NCBI GenBank assembly: GCA_015067025.1
Contig: SVNC01000009.1
Coordinates: 1 to 64,000 of the forward strand
Direction of reading: 5' to 3'
DNA length: 64,000 nucleotides
Source: Oscillospiraceae bacterium
Lineage (GTDB): Bacteria > Bacillota > Clostridia > Oscillospirales > Ruminococcaceae
The first letter of the stretch is position 1. Each line of letters opens with the position of its first letter. Positions 51,005 through 60,291 of the stretch are shown here, in pieces. The notes below the pieces were generated by a model. The model did no database searches. It saw only the letters and a program-made list of their open reading frames with translations, and was not told the DNA's origin. The position numbers were made by a program, and so were the translations under genes.

Positions 51005-53485
51005 CTAATCTATTTTCTTTATTATCTCTTTTGCTACACCGGGGATAAGTCCTGTGATAATTGCAGCGATAAGTGCCACGGGATGAGGCATCTCAAAGCC
51101 AAAAGCATCGTTTATAAAGGGCAGGTAAGTGATTACTGCCGATGCAAAAGCGGTAAATATTATCGTGATGACTGAGCCTTTGTCCAAAGCACCGTGCTTT
51201 AAGAGACTTGCAAGGCTTATTCTTGCTGATGAATTTGCAAGGGAAAGGGACGCAAAGCTGAAGGTGAGTGTTACAAAAAGAGTCGCCAAAGTCTGAGAGG
51301 CGGTCATAAGTCCGCCGCATATTACCGATATTATAATGCCGAGGAGACCTATAGCTATTCCATCTATGAGAGAACGCAACAGAAAACGCTTGTTCATTTT
51401 TCCTCTGCCGATAAAGGCTGAGGGAGACATATCCGTCTTTATTTCTGCGGTGCATCCCATATAGCACATTGCACATACAGGTACTGTCCATACTGCAAGT
51501 ATTCCTGCAAAGGCAGGGGTTATCGCAATTGTTCCGAATATTCCACCGAATAAAACTATAAGCAGTAAAGCTGTCATTGTACTAAGTGAAAAGGCTATAC
51601 ACTTCTTTATATTGCGGTGAAGCTGTCTTGCTTCCTTGGCAATATCCACTATCTGCAGGAAATTATCCTCGCTTGTTACAAGGCCGCTTGCTTCATAAAT
51701 ACAGCCTGTGGTCTTCTGTAACGACGTTATGCCGAGGTCGCATTTCTGCATTAATTCATAATCTGCGTCAGTATAGCCGACTGCCGCCACAATCTCACCA
51801 TTGCCGCGGAGTATATCTATTATTTCAAGCTTTTGCTCTGAGGTTATATTGCTGAATATCTCGGCGTGGCTGTAATCAAGCTGAGTGCCCTTTGCATTAG
51901 CCTCACGCATAGCGTCGCCGGTTATCATACCACTGCATTTAAGACCTATCTTCTTACCCATTGATGCGGCGGTCTCCGCACTGTCAGAGCTTGTCATAAC
52001 AAGCTTTATACCCGCCTTTTTACAGCTCTGTACCGCAAGAGGAATCATATCTCTCGTTGCACTTATAAAGGATACCATACCCATATAGGTGTATTTTGCA
52101 CTGTAAAGACTTTTGGGTACGTCTTTTTTACTGTCATATATGATATATGCACTTGCCCAGACCTCAAGACCTCTTCTTGATAAGGAGGCGGCTCTTTGCT
52201 GGATGTCCAGGAGTCTGTCGGCTTCCATATCGCAAAGACTTATTATCTTATCAACAGAGCCCTTTACCGCAAGCAGATATTTTCCGTCAATTCTGTAAAG
52301 ATTACCGCCAATTCGGTCGTTTTCATTATAAGGGTATTTTGTCACAAGCTCATTTGATTTAAGAGCCGATATATCAGCTCCTGAAAGGGCGGCGTTAAGT
52401 ATAAACGTCTGCTCTGTAAGAGAAGGATCTTCACTGTCGCTGGCAAGTACGGTAATGGTAGTCATAAGACTGTCGCTCTTGCTGTAGATACCTGCTACCT
52501 CTAACATATTTGGTGCTACCACCGCTGACTTATCTATGATGAGCGTAGTTAGTCCCGTCAGCTTCTGGAGTATACCTAAATTCTTTATCGCCGCACCCTT
52601 ATCCTGGCAAAGCTTTGCTGAATGTGCCGTATACATACGGACGAAAAGTTCTGCATAGGGAGGTATCATACATATAAAAAGCGATGTGGCACAGATGACG
52701 TCAAAAAAGATGTTACGGGGAATGTCAGAGAAAATAAGACCTTTTATAAATATAAGAACGCATATTGCAATCGCACAAAGGGTAAGAGGAAGTCTCAGTT
52801 TTGCTAAGGTCTTTTCGTAATGAGAATAGTCAGGGTCGGGAAGTTTTGCCTTATCGGCGTTTATCCTCATTCGGTAAGCGTCTTCACCCGTCCCTACAAC
52901 TCTTGCCACTGCACTGCCCGAAAGAACTCTTCCGCCTGCATATACACAGCTGGATTTAAGCACTGCAGAAGAATTGTTGTCAACGCCTGCGTTTTTCTTT
53001 ACTGGTTTTTTATTACCTGTAAATCTGCTTTCGTCACAGGTAAAATCAAAGCACTCAAGTATATGGGCGTCGGCAGGCACCATTTCGCCGCTCTGAAGGA
53101 TTATTACGTCATCGGGTACTATCTGCGACTGGGGGATAAGCTCTAATTTTCCCTCTCTTATCACTCTGTATTTCATCTTTGCCGCTGAAATAAGAGCGGA
53201 TATCCTTTCGTTGCAGCCGTTGCAATGAACCGCAAGCAATACCGCCCCTGCAATTGCAATTGCAAGGCATGCGATACCCATTGCTACGCTCTGCAAAAAG
53301 ATAATTTCGATAAGTCCTGATAAAAACAGTAATACTACCGTAATGTTGAGCAGTATATGACGGGATTTAAAGCTTTTGTCCTCGGTTTCGGTAAAGCTGT
53401 TTTCACCGTACATTTCAAGGTTCTGAGCGGCTTTTTCGTTTGTAAGGCCGCTGTAGTCCCCTTTAAAATTCAGAAATTCTGCCAT
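51005..53485 (-). CDS. P-type cation ATPase-like protein with eroded catalytic motifs
   Basis: 826 residues with the full P-type layout: N-terminal cation-ATPase domain (LTNEKAAQNLEMYGEN), actuator domain, eight to ten transmembrane helices, and phosphorylation and nucleotide domains. Key motifs deviate: TGES is TGNK (156-159), the phosphorylation motif DKTGT is DKSAV (318-322), the TGD motif is SSD (499-501), and GDGxND is GYTDAD (570-575). The aspartate D318 itself is kept. The intramembrane proline motif reads IPPYAE. It is probably unable to complete the normal Post-Albers cycle. It leads an operon with DUF368 and esterase genes. Confidence 0.85.
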   Translation of the reverse strand: MAEFLNFKGDYSGLTNEKAAQNLEMYGENSFTETEDKSFKSRHILLNITVVLLFLSGLIEIIFLQSVAMGIACLAIAIAGAVLLAVHCNGCNERISALISAAKMKYRVIREGKLELIPQSQIVPDDVIILQSGEMVPADAHILECFDFTCDESRFTGNKKPVKKNAGVDNNSSAVLKSSCVYAGGRVLSGSAVARVVGTGEDAYRMRINADKAKLPDPDYSHYEKTLAKLRLPLTLCAIAICVLIFIKGLIFSDIPRNIFFDVICATSLFICMIPPYAELFVRMYTAHSAKLCQDKGAAIKNLGILQKLTGLTTLIIDKSAVVAPNMLEVAGIYSKSDSLMTTITVLASDSEDPSLTEQTFILNAALSGADISALKSNELVTKYPYNENDRIGGNLYRIDGKYLLAVKGSVDKIISLCDMEADRLLDIQQRAASLSRRGLEVWASAYIIYDSKKDVPKSLYSAKYTYMGMVSFISATRDMIPLAVQSCKKAGIKLVMTSSDSAETAASMGKKIGLKCSGMITGDAMREANAKGTQLDYSHAEIFSNITSEQKLEIIDILRGNGEIVAAVGYTDADYELMQKCDLGITSLQKTTGCIYEASGLVTSEDNFLQIVDIAKEARQLHRNIKKCIAFSLSTMTALLLIVLFGGIFGTIAITPAFAGILAVWTVPVCAMCYMGCTAEIKTDMSPSAFIGRGKMNKRFLLRSLIDGIAIGLLGIIISVICGGLMTASQTLATLFVTLTFSFASLSLANSSARISLASLLKHGALDKGSVITIIFTAFASAVITYLPFINDAFGFEMPHPVALIAAIITGLIPGVAKEIIKKID

Positions 53486-53672
53486 GGTAAACCTCTTGTC
53501 ATTATTTTATCTGTCGGAAACGCTCCGCTTGTTTTCTGCATATATACTTAATTATCTCACAAAAACAGTGAAAAATCAAGCAAAGAAAGCTGATTTTTCC
53601 AAAATTAAAGTAAATCTTATCGGATAATGTCGGAAAGCTTGTCATAATCGTGCTGATTAATACATATATATG

Positions 53673-53701
53673 TTGATTTTTGACAAAAAGTGTGATACAA
53701 T
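53673..53701 (+). promoter_or_regulatory. promoter of the 53787 operon
   Basis: TTGATT at 53673-53678 and TACAAT at 53696-53701 with a 17-bp spacer. The remaining intergenic bases from 53486 show no gene. Confidence 0.5.
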
Positions 53702-53786
53702 ATTATCTGTATCAGTATGTTAAAAATTTGTTAATCTGATTTTCGGATCACGTTAAACATATCATCGTATGAAAGGATCGCAAATT

Positions 53787-54185
53787 ATGGAACCAAGTGC
53801 TAACAACCCTACCCCAAAACGCTTTAACATTCTTGCAATAGATGATAACGTTCTGTTGCTGAGAACCGTTAAGGAAATGCTTTCAGCAAGCTATAACGTG
53901 GCAATAGCGACCTGTGGCAGTCAGGCCTTTGACCAGCTTGCCATAAAGACGCCTGATCTTATACTTTTAGACTATGAGATGCCCTATCAGAACGGCAGTG
54001 AGCTGTTCAAAAAATTCAAGGAAGATCCTGCTATTGCAAATATCCCCGTGATATTCTTCACAAGCAGCTCTGACCTTGATACCGTAACCAAGCTTTTATC
54101 CTTAAAGCCTGATGGTTATATGTTAAAGCCGCCGAGCAAGGCTAAATTGGTAGCTCTTATAGAAAAGACCCTGCATAAGAACTGA
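53787..54185 (+). CDS. single-domain response regulator
   Basis: 132 residues from the ATG at 53787, nine bases after GAAAGGA; an earlier in-frame ATG overlaps that site. A receiver domain fills the protein: D19-D20, phosphoacceptor D62 in LILLDYEMPYQNG, the threonine/serine region IFFTSSSD and the lysine in YMLKPPSK. With no output domain it is probably a phosphotransfer intermediate. The next genes encode a lipid-kinase-like protein and a hybrid kinase with Hpt domain, so it may take phosphate from that kinase. Confidence 0.93.
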   Translation: MEPSANNPTPKRFNILAIDDNVLLLRTVKEMLSASYNVAIATCGSQAFDQLAIKTPDLILLDYEMPYQNGSELFKKFKEDPAIANIPVIFFTSSSDLDTVTKLLSLKPDGYMLKPPSKAKLVALIEKTLHKN

Positions 54186-54220
54186 TTTTTAAAAATAAGC
54201 CTTAAAGCAAGGAACAAAAA

Positions 54221-55135
54221 ATGATACATGTTTTTATTATAAATCCCTTTGCAGGACACCAGACCTTTGCAGATGACCTGCGTACAAAGCTCAGCAAGTA
54301 TGAAGATCTTGAGTACTTTGTTTTCAATACAAGATACGAAAAATACGAAACTGAGCTTGTAAAAAAAATACTCAGAGTTTTTGAAGGTGAAAAGCTACGC
54401 GTCTATTGTTGCGGTGGCTCAGGTACTATGCGTCGAATGCTTAACGGCTTTGATGATCTGTCGGACGTGGAGATCGCCTTTTACCCCTGTGGGCTTACCA
54501 ACGACTACCTTAAGGTATATGGCGATAACGAAGAGAAATTCCACAATATAGACGAGCTTATTAATGGCGAGGTAGTGGATATAGATTACATAAAGACAAA
54601 TCACGGTGTTGCACTGAACACGCTTTCCACAGGTCTTGACAGTGCGTGCCAGACAAAGATGAATCAATATCGCCCCTTGCGATTTATCAGCGATAAGCTC
54701 CCTTACATAATGGCGGTATATTATTCCTTATTCGTATCAAAAACTAAAGAGTATGAAGTAAAGCTGGACTACGATAAGCACGAGGGGTATTTTTCCGAGA
54801 TCTTTTTCGGAAACGGACACGTATTGGGCGGAGATATCTTTTTTGCGGATAATGCCTGCTCTACGGATGGTCTTGGTATCACGAGAATTGCAACCGTAAA
54901 AAAACGTGGATTTCCTTTGGCGGCACTTCTTGTAAATCTTAAGAAAAAGAATTTCGCAAAAGCGAGTAAGAAGATGAAATTCGGCCTTTCTAAAACTATA
55001 GAGATAAAACGTACTGACGGCAGACCCTTTACTATAAATCAGGATGGCGAGCTTATCCACGGCGTTACTGAGTGTAAAGCTGTAATGGTAAAGCAAGGGC
55101 TTCACTTTGTCGTACCCAAGGGGGTGAGACCGTGA
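54221..55135 (+). CDS. diacylglycerol/sphingosine-kinase-like lipid kinase
   Basis: 304 residues. The DAGK catalytic fold is visible: IINPFAG at the start, the nucleotide loop CCGGSGTMRRMLNG (65-69), and AFYPCGLTNDYLKVYG. The loop is normally GGDGT; here it is GGSGT with the aspartate at 67 replaced by serine. The C-terminal half keeps FGNGHVLGGDIFFADNA and DGELIHG. The enzyme would phosphorylate a lipid such as diacylglycerol, but the changed loop makes activity uncertain. It overlaps the hybrid kinase gene by four bases. Confidence 0.85.
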   Translation: MIHVFIINPFAGHQTFADDLRTKLSKYEDLEYFVFNTRYEKYETELVKKILRVFEGEKLRVYCCGGSGTMRRMLNGFDDLSDVEIAFYPCGLTNDYLKVYGDNEEKFHNIDELINGEVVDIDYIKTNHGVALNTLSTGLDSACQTKMNQYRPLRFISDKLPYIMAVYYSLFVSKTKEYEVKLDYDKHEGYFSEIFFGNGHVLGGDIFFADNACSTDGLGITRIATVKKRGFPLAALLVNLKKKNFAKASKKMKFGLSKTIEIKRTDGRPFTINQDGELIHGVTECKAVMVKQGLHFVVPKGVRP

Positions 55136-57498
55136 GAGCGACCTACAGATTTGCTTTTTTCTTAAACCTTATCTTCTTTATTGCAAAAAGTGTAGCAGCG
55201 GTTATTACGGGTCTTGTCCTTAACAAATATTCTTCTGTTATAATGATAGGCTACGGTGCGTTTGCAGCCGTTATAGCGTTTGTAATTGCTTTTGGTGTAG
55301 CAAAGCAAAGGCTGTCAGAAATTTTCCATAAGCGGCTTCAGTCTATAGTATTCATTATAGCCGATCTTTTTGTAGGCTTTGCCTTTGACTCAGCACAGGT
55401 AATGCTTTATTCAATGATGCTGACGTCAGTAGTTCTTTTCACCTTTATAGACGGCAGGTTGATGAAATTCTACACTATCAATTCCTACGTCTTTCAGCTT
55501 GTATGCGTTATACTCATTCAGATAATCCTTGATTCTCCCCAGTCGGTATTAGAGATGAATTTCGGTATCATTACCACCGCCGTTGCAAACTGGGTATTCG
55601 TCGGTATGATAGATATGATAGTCTATAAAAACCGACAGTATGCTGAGCAGGAGCGAAGTCTCGACGATCTGCTGAACTTAGTTGAAAAGAAGTGTGACGA
55701 ATCAAGAGCGGCAACAAAGAGTAAAACTGCTTTCTTTGCGGTAATGTCTCACGAGATACGTACTCCTATCAATGCGATCATGGGTATGAACGAAACGATA
55801 CTGCGTGAAAGTAAAGAAAAAAATATAAAGGAATACGCCCTTGAAACAAAAACCGCGGCAGATTCTTTGCTAAGTATCGTAAACGATATCCTTGACGTTA
55901 CGAAAATCGAAGAAAGTAAGCTTAAAATAATTTCTGTAAGATACAGTATGCCGTCAATGTTTACTGATATCTATAACCTTATAAAATTCAGGGCAGAAAC
56001 AAAACAGCTTGAGCTTGTACTTGATATTGATGAAAATCTTCCGTCAGAAGCCTACGGTGATGACGTAAGACTTAAACAAGTACTTGTTAACCTGCTTACG
56101 AATGCAGTTAAATACACCCATACGGGTACTGTTACCTTTACCGCAAGAAGAGAAAGCGAAGATATGTTCTTCTTCAGCGTAAAGGATACAGGTATAGGTA
56201 TAAAATCTGAAAGTATGGATACCCTTTTTGATATGTTTGCCCGAATGGACGAAATAAAAAACCGAAATATCGAGGGTACAGGTCTTGGACTCAGCATTAC
56301 GGCAACGCTGTTAAAACTGCAGAACTCAGAGCTTAAGGTAAAGAGCGAATACGGCGAAGGGTCAGAATTCTACTTTACAATAAAGCAAAGAGTGGCAGAT
56401 AATACTCCAATCGGTAAGTTTGAACCCGGTGCACATAACCACGAATATAAGGAATACGTCACTGCTTACACAGCACCGGATGCACATATCCTTGTGGTGG
56501 ATGATAACGCAATCAACCGCAAGGTGTTTATAAATCTCTTAAAGCCGATGAAGATAAAAATAACAGAAGCGGCAAGTGGTAAGGAATGTATCGAGCTTAT
56601 CAAAAAGACAAAGTTCGATATTGTATTTATGGACCATATGATGCCTGAAATGGATGGTCTTGATACCTTTGAAATAATGAAGGCGATGGACGACAATCTG
56701 TCAAAGGACGCACCGGTCATTATGCTTACGGCAAACGCTATGGCGGGTGCTAAGGAAATGTATCTTAAAGCAGGCTTTAAGAGTATGCTTACAAAGCCTA
56801 TAAATCCTGCAACGCTTGAAAAGAAGATAATGTCTTTACTTCCTGCACAGTACATAAAGCCTGTTGAAGCAGAAAAGGAAGAAGTACTTCTTCCGAAAAC
56901 AGAAGAACTGCCGATGATAAGCGGCATAGACTGGCGGCTTGCCCACCTCAACTTAGGCGACAACGCGGCTATATTCGGTACTGTAAAGATGTTCATTTCA
57001 GCTATAAAGGCTGACGTTGATGAGCTGAACGGGTATTATCAGATGATAGCCCGGGGCGAGGGTACCGAAGAAACACTTAAAAACTATCGTGTAAAGGTGC
57101 ATAGTATGAAAAGCTCTGCACTGCTTATCGGTATAATCTCTCTTGCCGGTATGGCAATGCGGCTTGAACAGGCAGCGGCTGAAAATGACAGCGACACCAT
57201 TGTTTCAATGCACCCTGCCTTTGCAGATAGCTACCTTTCCTTCTATGAGCCTTTATCAGCACTTGTAAAGCCGAATACAGAAACTTTTAGTGCCAAAGCT
57301 GATATGGATAAAGTAAATGAAATAATAGATAATATTAAAAAGGCGGCAGAGGCGCTTGACGTAGATGCCCTTGACAGCCTTTCGGCCCAACTTGACGGAT
57401 ATGCCTTTGAGGGTGATATGAAAACTAAGATAGAAGAAATCAAAACTGCTATCTTTAATTTTGAAACGGACAAGCTCAGAAACGTTTCGCTTGAATAA
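55132..57498 (+). CDS. hybrid sensor histidine kinase with receiver and Hpt domains
   Basis: 788 residues, starting at a GTG that overlaps the previous stop (GTGA). Six hydrophobic segments lie within about residues 5-170. The HisKA motif FFAVMSHEIRTPINAIMGM has H207; the ATPase domain shows LLTNAVKYTHTG and GTGLGLSITATLL. A receiver domain at about 450-570 has D501 in VFMDHMMPEMDG, and a C-terminal Hpt domain has H657 in KVHSMKSSALLIG. The chain His-Asp-His-Asp could end on the single-domain regulator of the same operon. The protein encoded at the right edge of the window has the same C-terminal arrangement. Confidence 0.94.
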   Translation: MRATYRFAFFLNLIFFIAKSVAAVITGLVLNKYSSVIMIGYGAFAAVIAFVIAFGVAKQRLSEIFHKRLQSIVFIIADLFVGFAFDSAQVMLYSMMLTSVVLFTFIDGRLMKFYTINSYVFQLVCVILIQIILDSPQSVLEMNFGIITTAVANWVFVGMIDMIVYKNRQYAEQERSLDDLLNLVEKKCDESRAATKSKTAFFAVMSHEIRTPINAIMGMNETILRESKEKNIKEYALETKTAADSLLSIVNDILDVTKIEESKLKIISVRYSMPSMFTDIYNLIKFRAETKQLELVLDIDENLPSEAYGDDVRLKQVLVNLLTNAVKYTHTGTVTFTARRESEDMFFFSVKDTGIGIKSESMDTLFDMFARMDEIKNRNIEGTGLGLSITATLLKLQNSELKVKSEYGEGSEFYFTIKQRVADNTPIGKFEPGAHNHEYKEYVTAYTAPDAHILVVDDNAINRKVFINLLKPMKIKITEAASGKECIELIKKTKFDIVFMDHMMPEMDGLDTFEIMKAMDDNLSKDAPVIMLTANAMAGAKEMYLKAGFKSMLTKPINPATLEKKIMSLLPAQYIKPVEAEKEEVLLPKTEELPMISGIDWRLAHLNLGDNAAIFGTVKMFISAIKADVDELNGYYQMIARGEGTEETLKNYRVKVHSMKSSALLIGIISLAGMAMRLEQAAAENDSDTIVSMHPAFADSYLSFYEPLSALVKPNTETFSAKADMDKVNEIIDNIKKAAEALDVDALDSLSAQLDGYAFEGDMKTKIEEIKTAIFNFETDKLRNVSLE

Positions 57499-57530
57499 AA
57501 TAAAAATACACCGACGGTATTCGTCGGTGT
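57494..57530 (-). terminator. intrinsic terminator facing the ribbon-helix-helix gene
   Basis: ACACCGACG (57508-57516) pairs with CGTCGGTGT (57522-57530). The T run is on the minus strand (ATTTTTATTTTATT). On that strand the frame of the ribbon-helix-helix gene has no stop before the hairpin. Confidence 0.8.
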
Positions 57531-57728
57531 GTGAATATTCCTCTATAATGCGGTTATCTATTCCGTACCGGAGCATTATACCGATTATTTCATTTCGTGA
57601 GCGGTTCGTTCTTTTGCATATATATTCAAGCTGTTCTACCGTACTGTCTTTTATACGTACAGAAAACACCTTGTAGCCGTCGTCACCTTTTAAACCGCTT
57701 CTTTTGTAAGTTTAAGCTTTTCGCTCAT
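57531..57728 (-). pseudogene. ribbon-helix-helix DNA-binding protein gene, frameshifted and without stop before its terminator
   Basis: On the minus strand an ATG at 57728 follows GAAAGGTTGG and begins MSEKLKLTK, then hits a stop 12 codons later. In the neighbouring frame the sequence continues KGDDGYKVFSVRIKDSTV, QLEYICKRTNRSRNEIIG and IMLRYGIDNRIIEE, the pattern of small RHH proteins of the Arc/CopG type. One extra A in the AAAA run near 57702 would join the two. The downstream frame has no stop until inside the hybrid kinase gene, and an intrinsic terminator lies before that. It is either a decayed gene or an unusual non-stop message. Confidence 0.6.
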
Positions 57729-57849
57729 TATTCAGTACCAACCTTTCGTTGTAATTTACGGGAATTTGCTTTCTAACATAAATTATATATTGCGAGTTGG
57801 TATAAAAATATGTTATAAAATATGTCACAGCTCTGAAAGGGAGAAAATT

Positions 57850-58341
57850 ATGATTTGTACTATTGCCAGCAACGGTTCAGAATTTACTACGGGTTGTCTT
57901 AATGAACACGAAGAACCGCTTTCATCAATAAGAGCAGCTGTCAGAAACAACGTATGGAAGTTATGTACAAGCGGATACGATGTTTTTTATTCAAATACTG
58001 AGATAGGCATTCCCTTATGGGCGGGTGCGGTTGTCACCGCAATAAATTTTTATAGCTCTGTAGAGCTTATGGTGGTTATTCCGTTTGAAGAGCAGACTAC
58101 AAAGTGGCCTGAAGAACAAAGAGAAATGTATTATACCGTACATCAGAAATCAGCGGACGCAAAAGTGCTTAATGCCCGTTATTTTGACGGATGCTATGAA
58201 GAGGCTGACGAATATATGATAGATAAAAGTGATGCTCTGCTTTATTTTGGTAAGGAGTCGGACGACAGCTTTATACTGAAATACGCAAAGGAAAAGAAAA
58301 AGAAGATATTTATTTTTAACAAAGACAATTTAGAGATTTAA
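57850..58341 (+). CDS. SLOG-like (DUF1273/YpsA-type) protein
   Basis: 163 residues from the ATG at 57850 after AAAGGGAGAAA; upstream codons are not supported. The protein begins MICTIASNGSEFTTGCLNE and has WAGAVVTAINFY, ELMVVIPFEEQTTKWPEEQREMYY, DALLYFGKESDD and a C-terminal KKKKIFIFN. This is the order of a Rossmann-like SLOG/DUF1273 fold, which is thought to bind nucleotides or nucleotide-derived signals. No partner gene is obvious. Assignment is tentative. Confidence 0.6.
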   Translation: MICTIASNGSEFTTGCLNEHEEPLSSIRAAVRNNVWKLCTSGYDVFYSNTEIGIPLWAGAVVTAINFYSSVELMVVIPFEEQTTKWPEEQREMYYTVHQKSADAKVLNARYFDGCYEEADEYMIDKSDALLYFGKESDDSFILKYAKEKKKKIFIFNKDNLEI

Positions 58342-58344
58342 CAT

Positions 58345-58380
58345 ATAGCGACTTCCTGCCGTGTGGCAGAAAGTCGCTAT
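58345..58380. terminator. long hairpin between convergent genes
   Basis: ATAGCGACTT-C-CTGCC pairs with GGCAG-A-AAGTCGCTAT; the T tail is weak on both strands. Confidence 0.5.
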
Positions 58381-58414
58381 TGCTATAAGCCGTGATACTG
58401 ACAGGAGTCAACGC

Positions 58415-59056
58415 TTATCTTCTCTCATAATCTTCATCAATATCCTCTCTCCATTCGTCGCTTAAAGCTCTTCCGCATCGAACTGCACCCACAGCCTTAG
58501 CAACGGAGCTGAAAAGAGCGTTTGTACCCTTGCTGTCTGCTCTGTAATTTACCGCTCTTTCGGGGGCGATGCCGTAATTTTGGGCAGTGGTTACTGCGTC
58601 GATATTTGCACCGATGAAGATAAATTCCCAGCCGTATTTTTCCTGCTGACGCTTTATCATACTTTTTATTCTTTCGGCTGAATATTTATGGCTTGCATTT
58701 TCCATACCGTCAGTTGTTATGACGAAAAGTGTTTTTTCAGGTACGTCTTCTTTTCTTGCATACTTATGGATGTTGCCGATGTGCTTTATTGCTCCGCCTA
58801 CGGCGTCAAGCAGAGCAGTAGAGCCTCTTACGAAATAATCATCCTCTGTCATCTGAGGTATGTCGCAAAGCTTTATTCTGTCGTGTAAAACCTCGCACTT
58901 GTCATCAAAAAGCAGGGTGGATACGTAGCAATCGCCTTCCTCCTTTTTCTGCTTTTCGATCATAGAATTAAAGCCGCCGATAGTGTCCTTCTCCAATCCT
59001 GACATTGAACCGCTTCTGTCTAAAATGAATACTAATTCTGTAATTTTGTTTCCCAT
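58415..59056 (-). CDS. von Willebrand factor type A domain protein
   Basis: 213 residues, cytoplasmic. The complete MIDAS metal site is visible: FILDRSGSMSG (D13-x-S15-x-S17), a threonine in RGSTALLDAVGG and the aspartate in VITTDGMENAS. No other domain. It binds a protein partner through a metal ion. It lies about 100 bp downstream of the macrodomain gene on the same strand, so the two may be cotranscribed. The Glu/Arg-rich C-terminus (REDIDEDYERR) is unusual. Confidence 0.9.
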   Translation of the reverse strand: MGNKITELVFILDRSGSMSGLEKDTIGGFNSMIEKQKKEEGDCYVSTLLFDDKCEVLHDRIKLCDIPQMTEDDYFVRGSTALLDAVGGAIKHIGNIHKYARKEDVPEKTLFVITTDGMENASHKYSAERIKSMIKRQQEKYGWEFIFIGANIDAVTTAQNYGIAPERAVNYRADSKGTNALFSSVAKAVGAVRCGRALSDEWREDIDEDYERR

Positions 59057-59158
59057 AATAAATTCCTCCGATTAATAAAAATGTGACTGTAAGTTTTCCT
59101 TACAATCACATTATAACGGATATTAAGTTTTAAATGGTCGCTTTCAATGCGACATTTT

Positions 59159-60151
59159 TTATCCGCCCAGCAGACTCTGGTCAAAGGCGAATAACGCTTC
59201 GTTTATTTCAAAAATATCATAGTTGCCCTTTTCGATAAAATATTCTATTATCACGTCGAATTTATTACTGCGAGACAGGGCAAAGCCTGCCTTTTTCAGC
59301 AGCTCGTTGGTATCATCAAGAGAAAGTTCTAAGGCTATTGCAAAGGCAATGGCGGTAGGCTTGCTCGGTTTGTAATGCACGTCGTTACGGATTTTAGAAA
59401 ACAGCTTTCTGTCCACGTTTGCTTTTTTATAACATTCAGAATCCTTGATGCCCTTTTCATCTATTTTGCGTAACAGCATCTGAGAAAAGCTCTCGTCCAG
59501 TTCTTTTATCCTGTCGTCAAGAGAGATACTGTCACAGGTTCCCATGCACATATCTTCGTTTGCAGGAGCTTTAAAAAGCGAAGTCTTTACGCTTGCGAAC
59601 ATCCGTCTTCTGTCCTGATGCTCTTCAGCATAGTTATCATCGATGTACTGCTTGATATCAGAGAAAAGCTTTTCGCTTATTGAAAAGGAAGCCTTGTCAA
59701 AAACCACCATGTATACGTCCATTTCGTTATCCATAAGAAATTCGCTTATCGTATCAACAGCGACTCCCATAGCCTTGTCTTTGGGATAACCGTAAATGCC
59801 TGCCGATATCAGGGGAAAGGCGATACTTTCACAGCCGTTCTCTTTTGCAAGAATAAGAGACTTTCTGTAGCAGGAAGCAAGCAATTCTTTTTCGTTGTTA
59901 TTTCCGCCCTGCCATACAGGGCCTACTGTGTGTATTACGTATTCTGAGGGCAGGTTATACCCCTTTGTAATTTTAGCGTCACCCGTATCACAGCCGCCAA
60001 GAGTAAGACACTCGGCAAGTAACTCCTTGCCTGCCGCCTTATGAATAGCACCACATACTCCGCCACCGTCTTTAAGCTGATTGTTAGCGGCGTTTACTAT
60101 AGCATCCACCTGCATTTTTGTGATATCGTTTCTGACTATTTTAAATGGCAT
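59159..60151 (-). CDS. macrodomain protein with C-terminal helical domain
   Basis: 330 residues from the ATG at 60151 after AAAAGGGG; a longer frame upstream would cross the GH3 promoter and is rejected. The macrodomain covers about 1-165: [32 protein letters not shown] and [14 protein letters not shown], which bind ADP-ribose or its O-acetyl form. From about 240 a helical region follows ([32 protein letters not shown] and [12 protein letters not shown]) resembling an HTH-like domain seen in related Firmicute proteins. It may remove ADP-ribose or sense it. The neighbour is a VWA protein. Confidence 0.85.
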   Translation of the reverse strand: MPFKIVRNDITKMQVDAIVNAANNQLKDGGGVCGAIHKAAGKELLAECLTLGGCDTGDAKITKGYNLPSEYVIHTVGPVWQGGNNNEKELLASCYRKSLILAKENGCESIAFPLISAGIYGYPKDKAMGVAVDTISEFLMDNEMDVYMVVFDKASFSISEKLFSDIKQYIDDNYAEEHQDRRRMFASVKTSLFKAPANEDMCMGTCDSISLDDRIKELDESFSQMLLRKIDEKGIKDSECYKKANVDRKLFSKIRNDVHYKPSKPTAIAFAIALELSLDDTNELLKKAGFALSRSNKFDVIIEYFIEKGNYDIFEINEALFAFDQSLLGG

Positions 60152-60226
60152 ATCAGCACCCCTTTTTGCTTTTATGATTATATGATAACATAAACGAAAA
60201 ATTTTTTCAATAAGTGCATTTTCTTC

Positions 60227-60255
60227 TTGATTTAACTCTTGGTATGTGGTATGCT
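60227..60255 (+). promoter_or_regulatory. promoter of the GH3 gene
   Basis: TTGATT at 60227-60232 and TATGCT at 60250-60255 with a 17-bp spacer. Confidence 0.65.
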
Positions 60256-60291
60256 GAATATATGAATTTTTCTCGGAAAAGGAGAAGGTAT

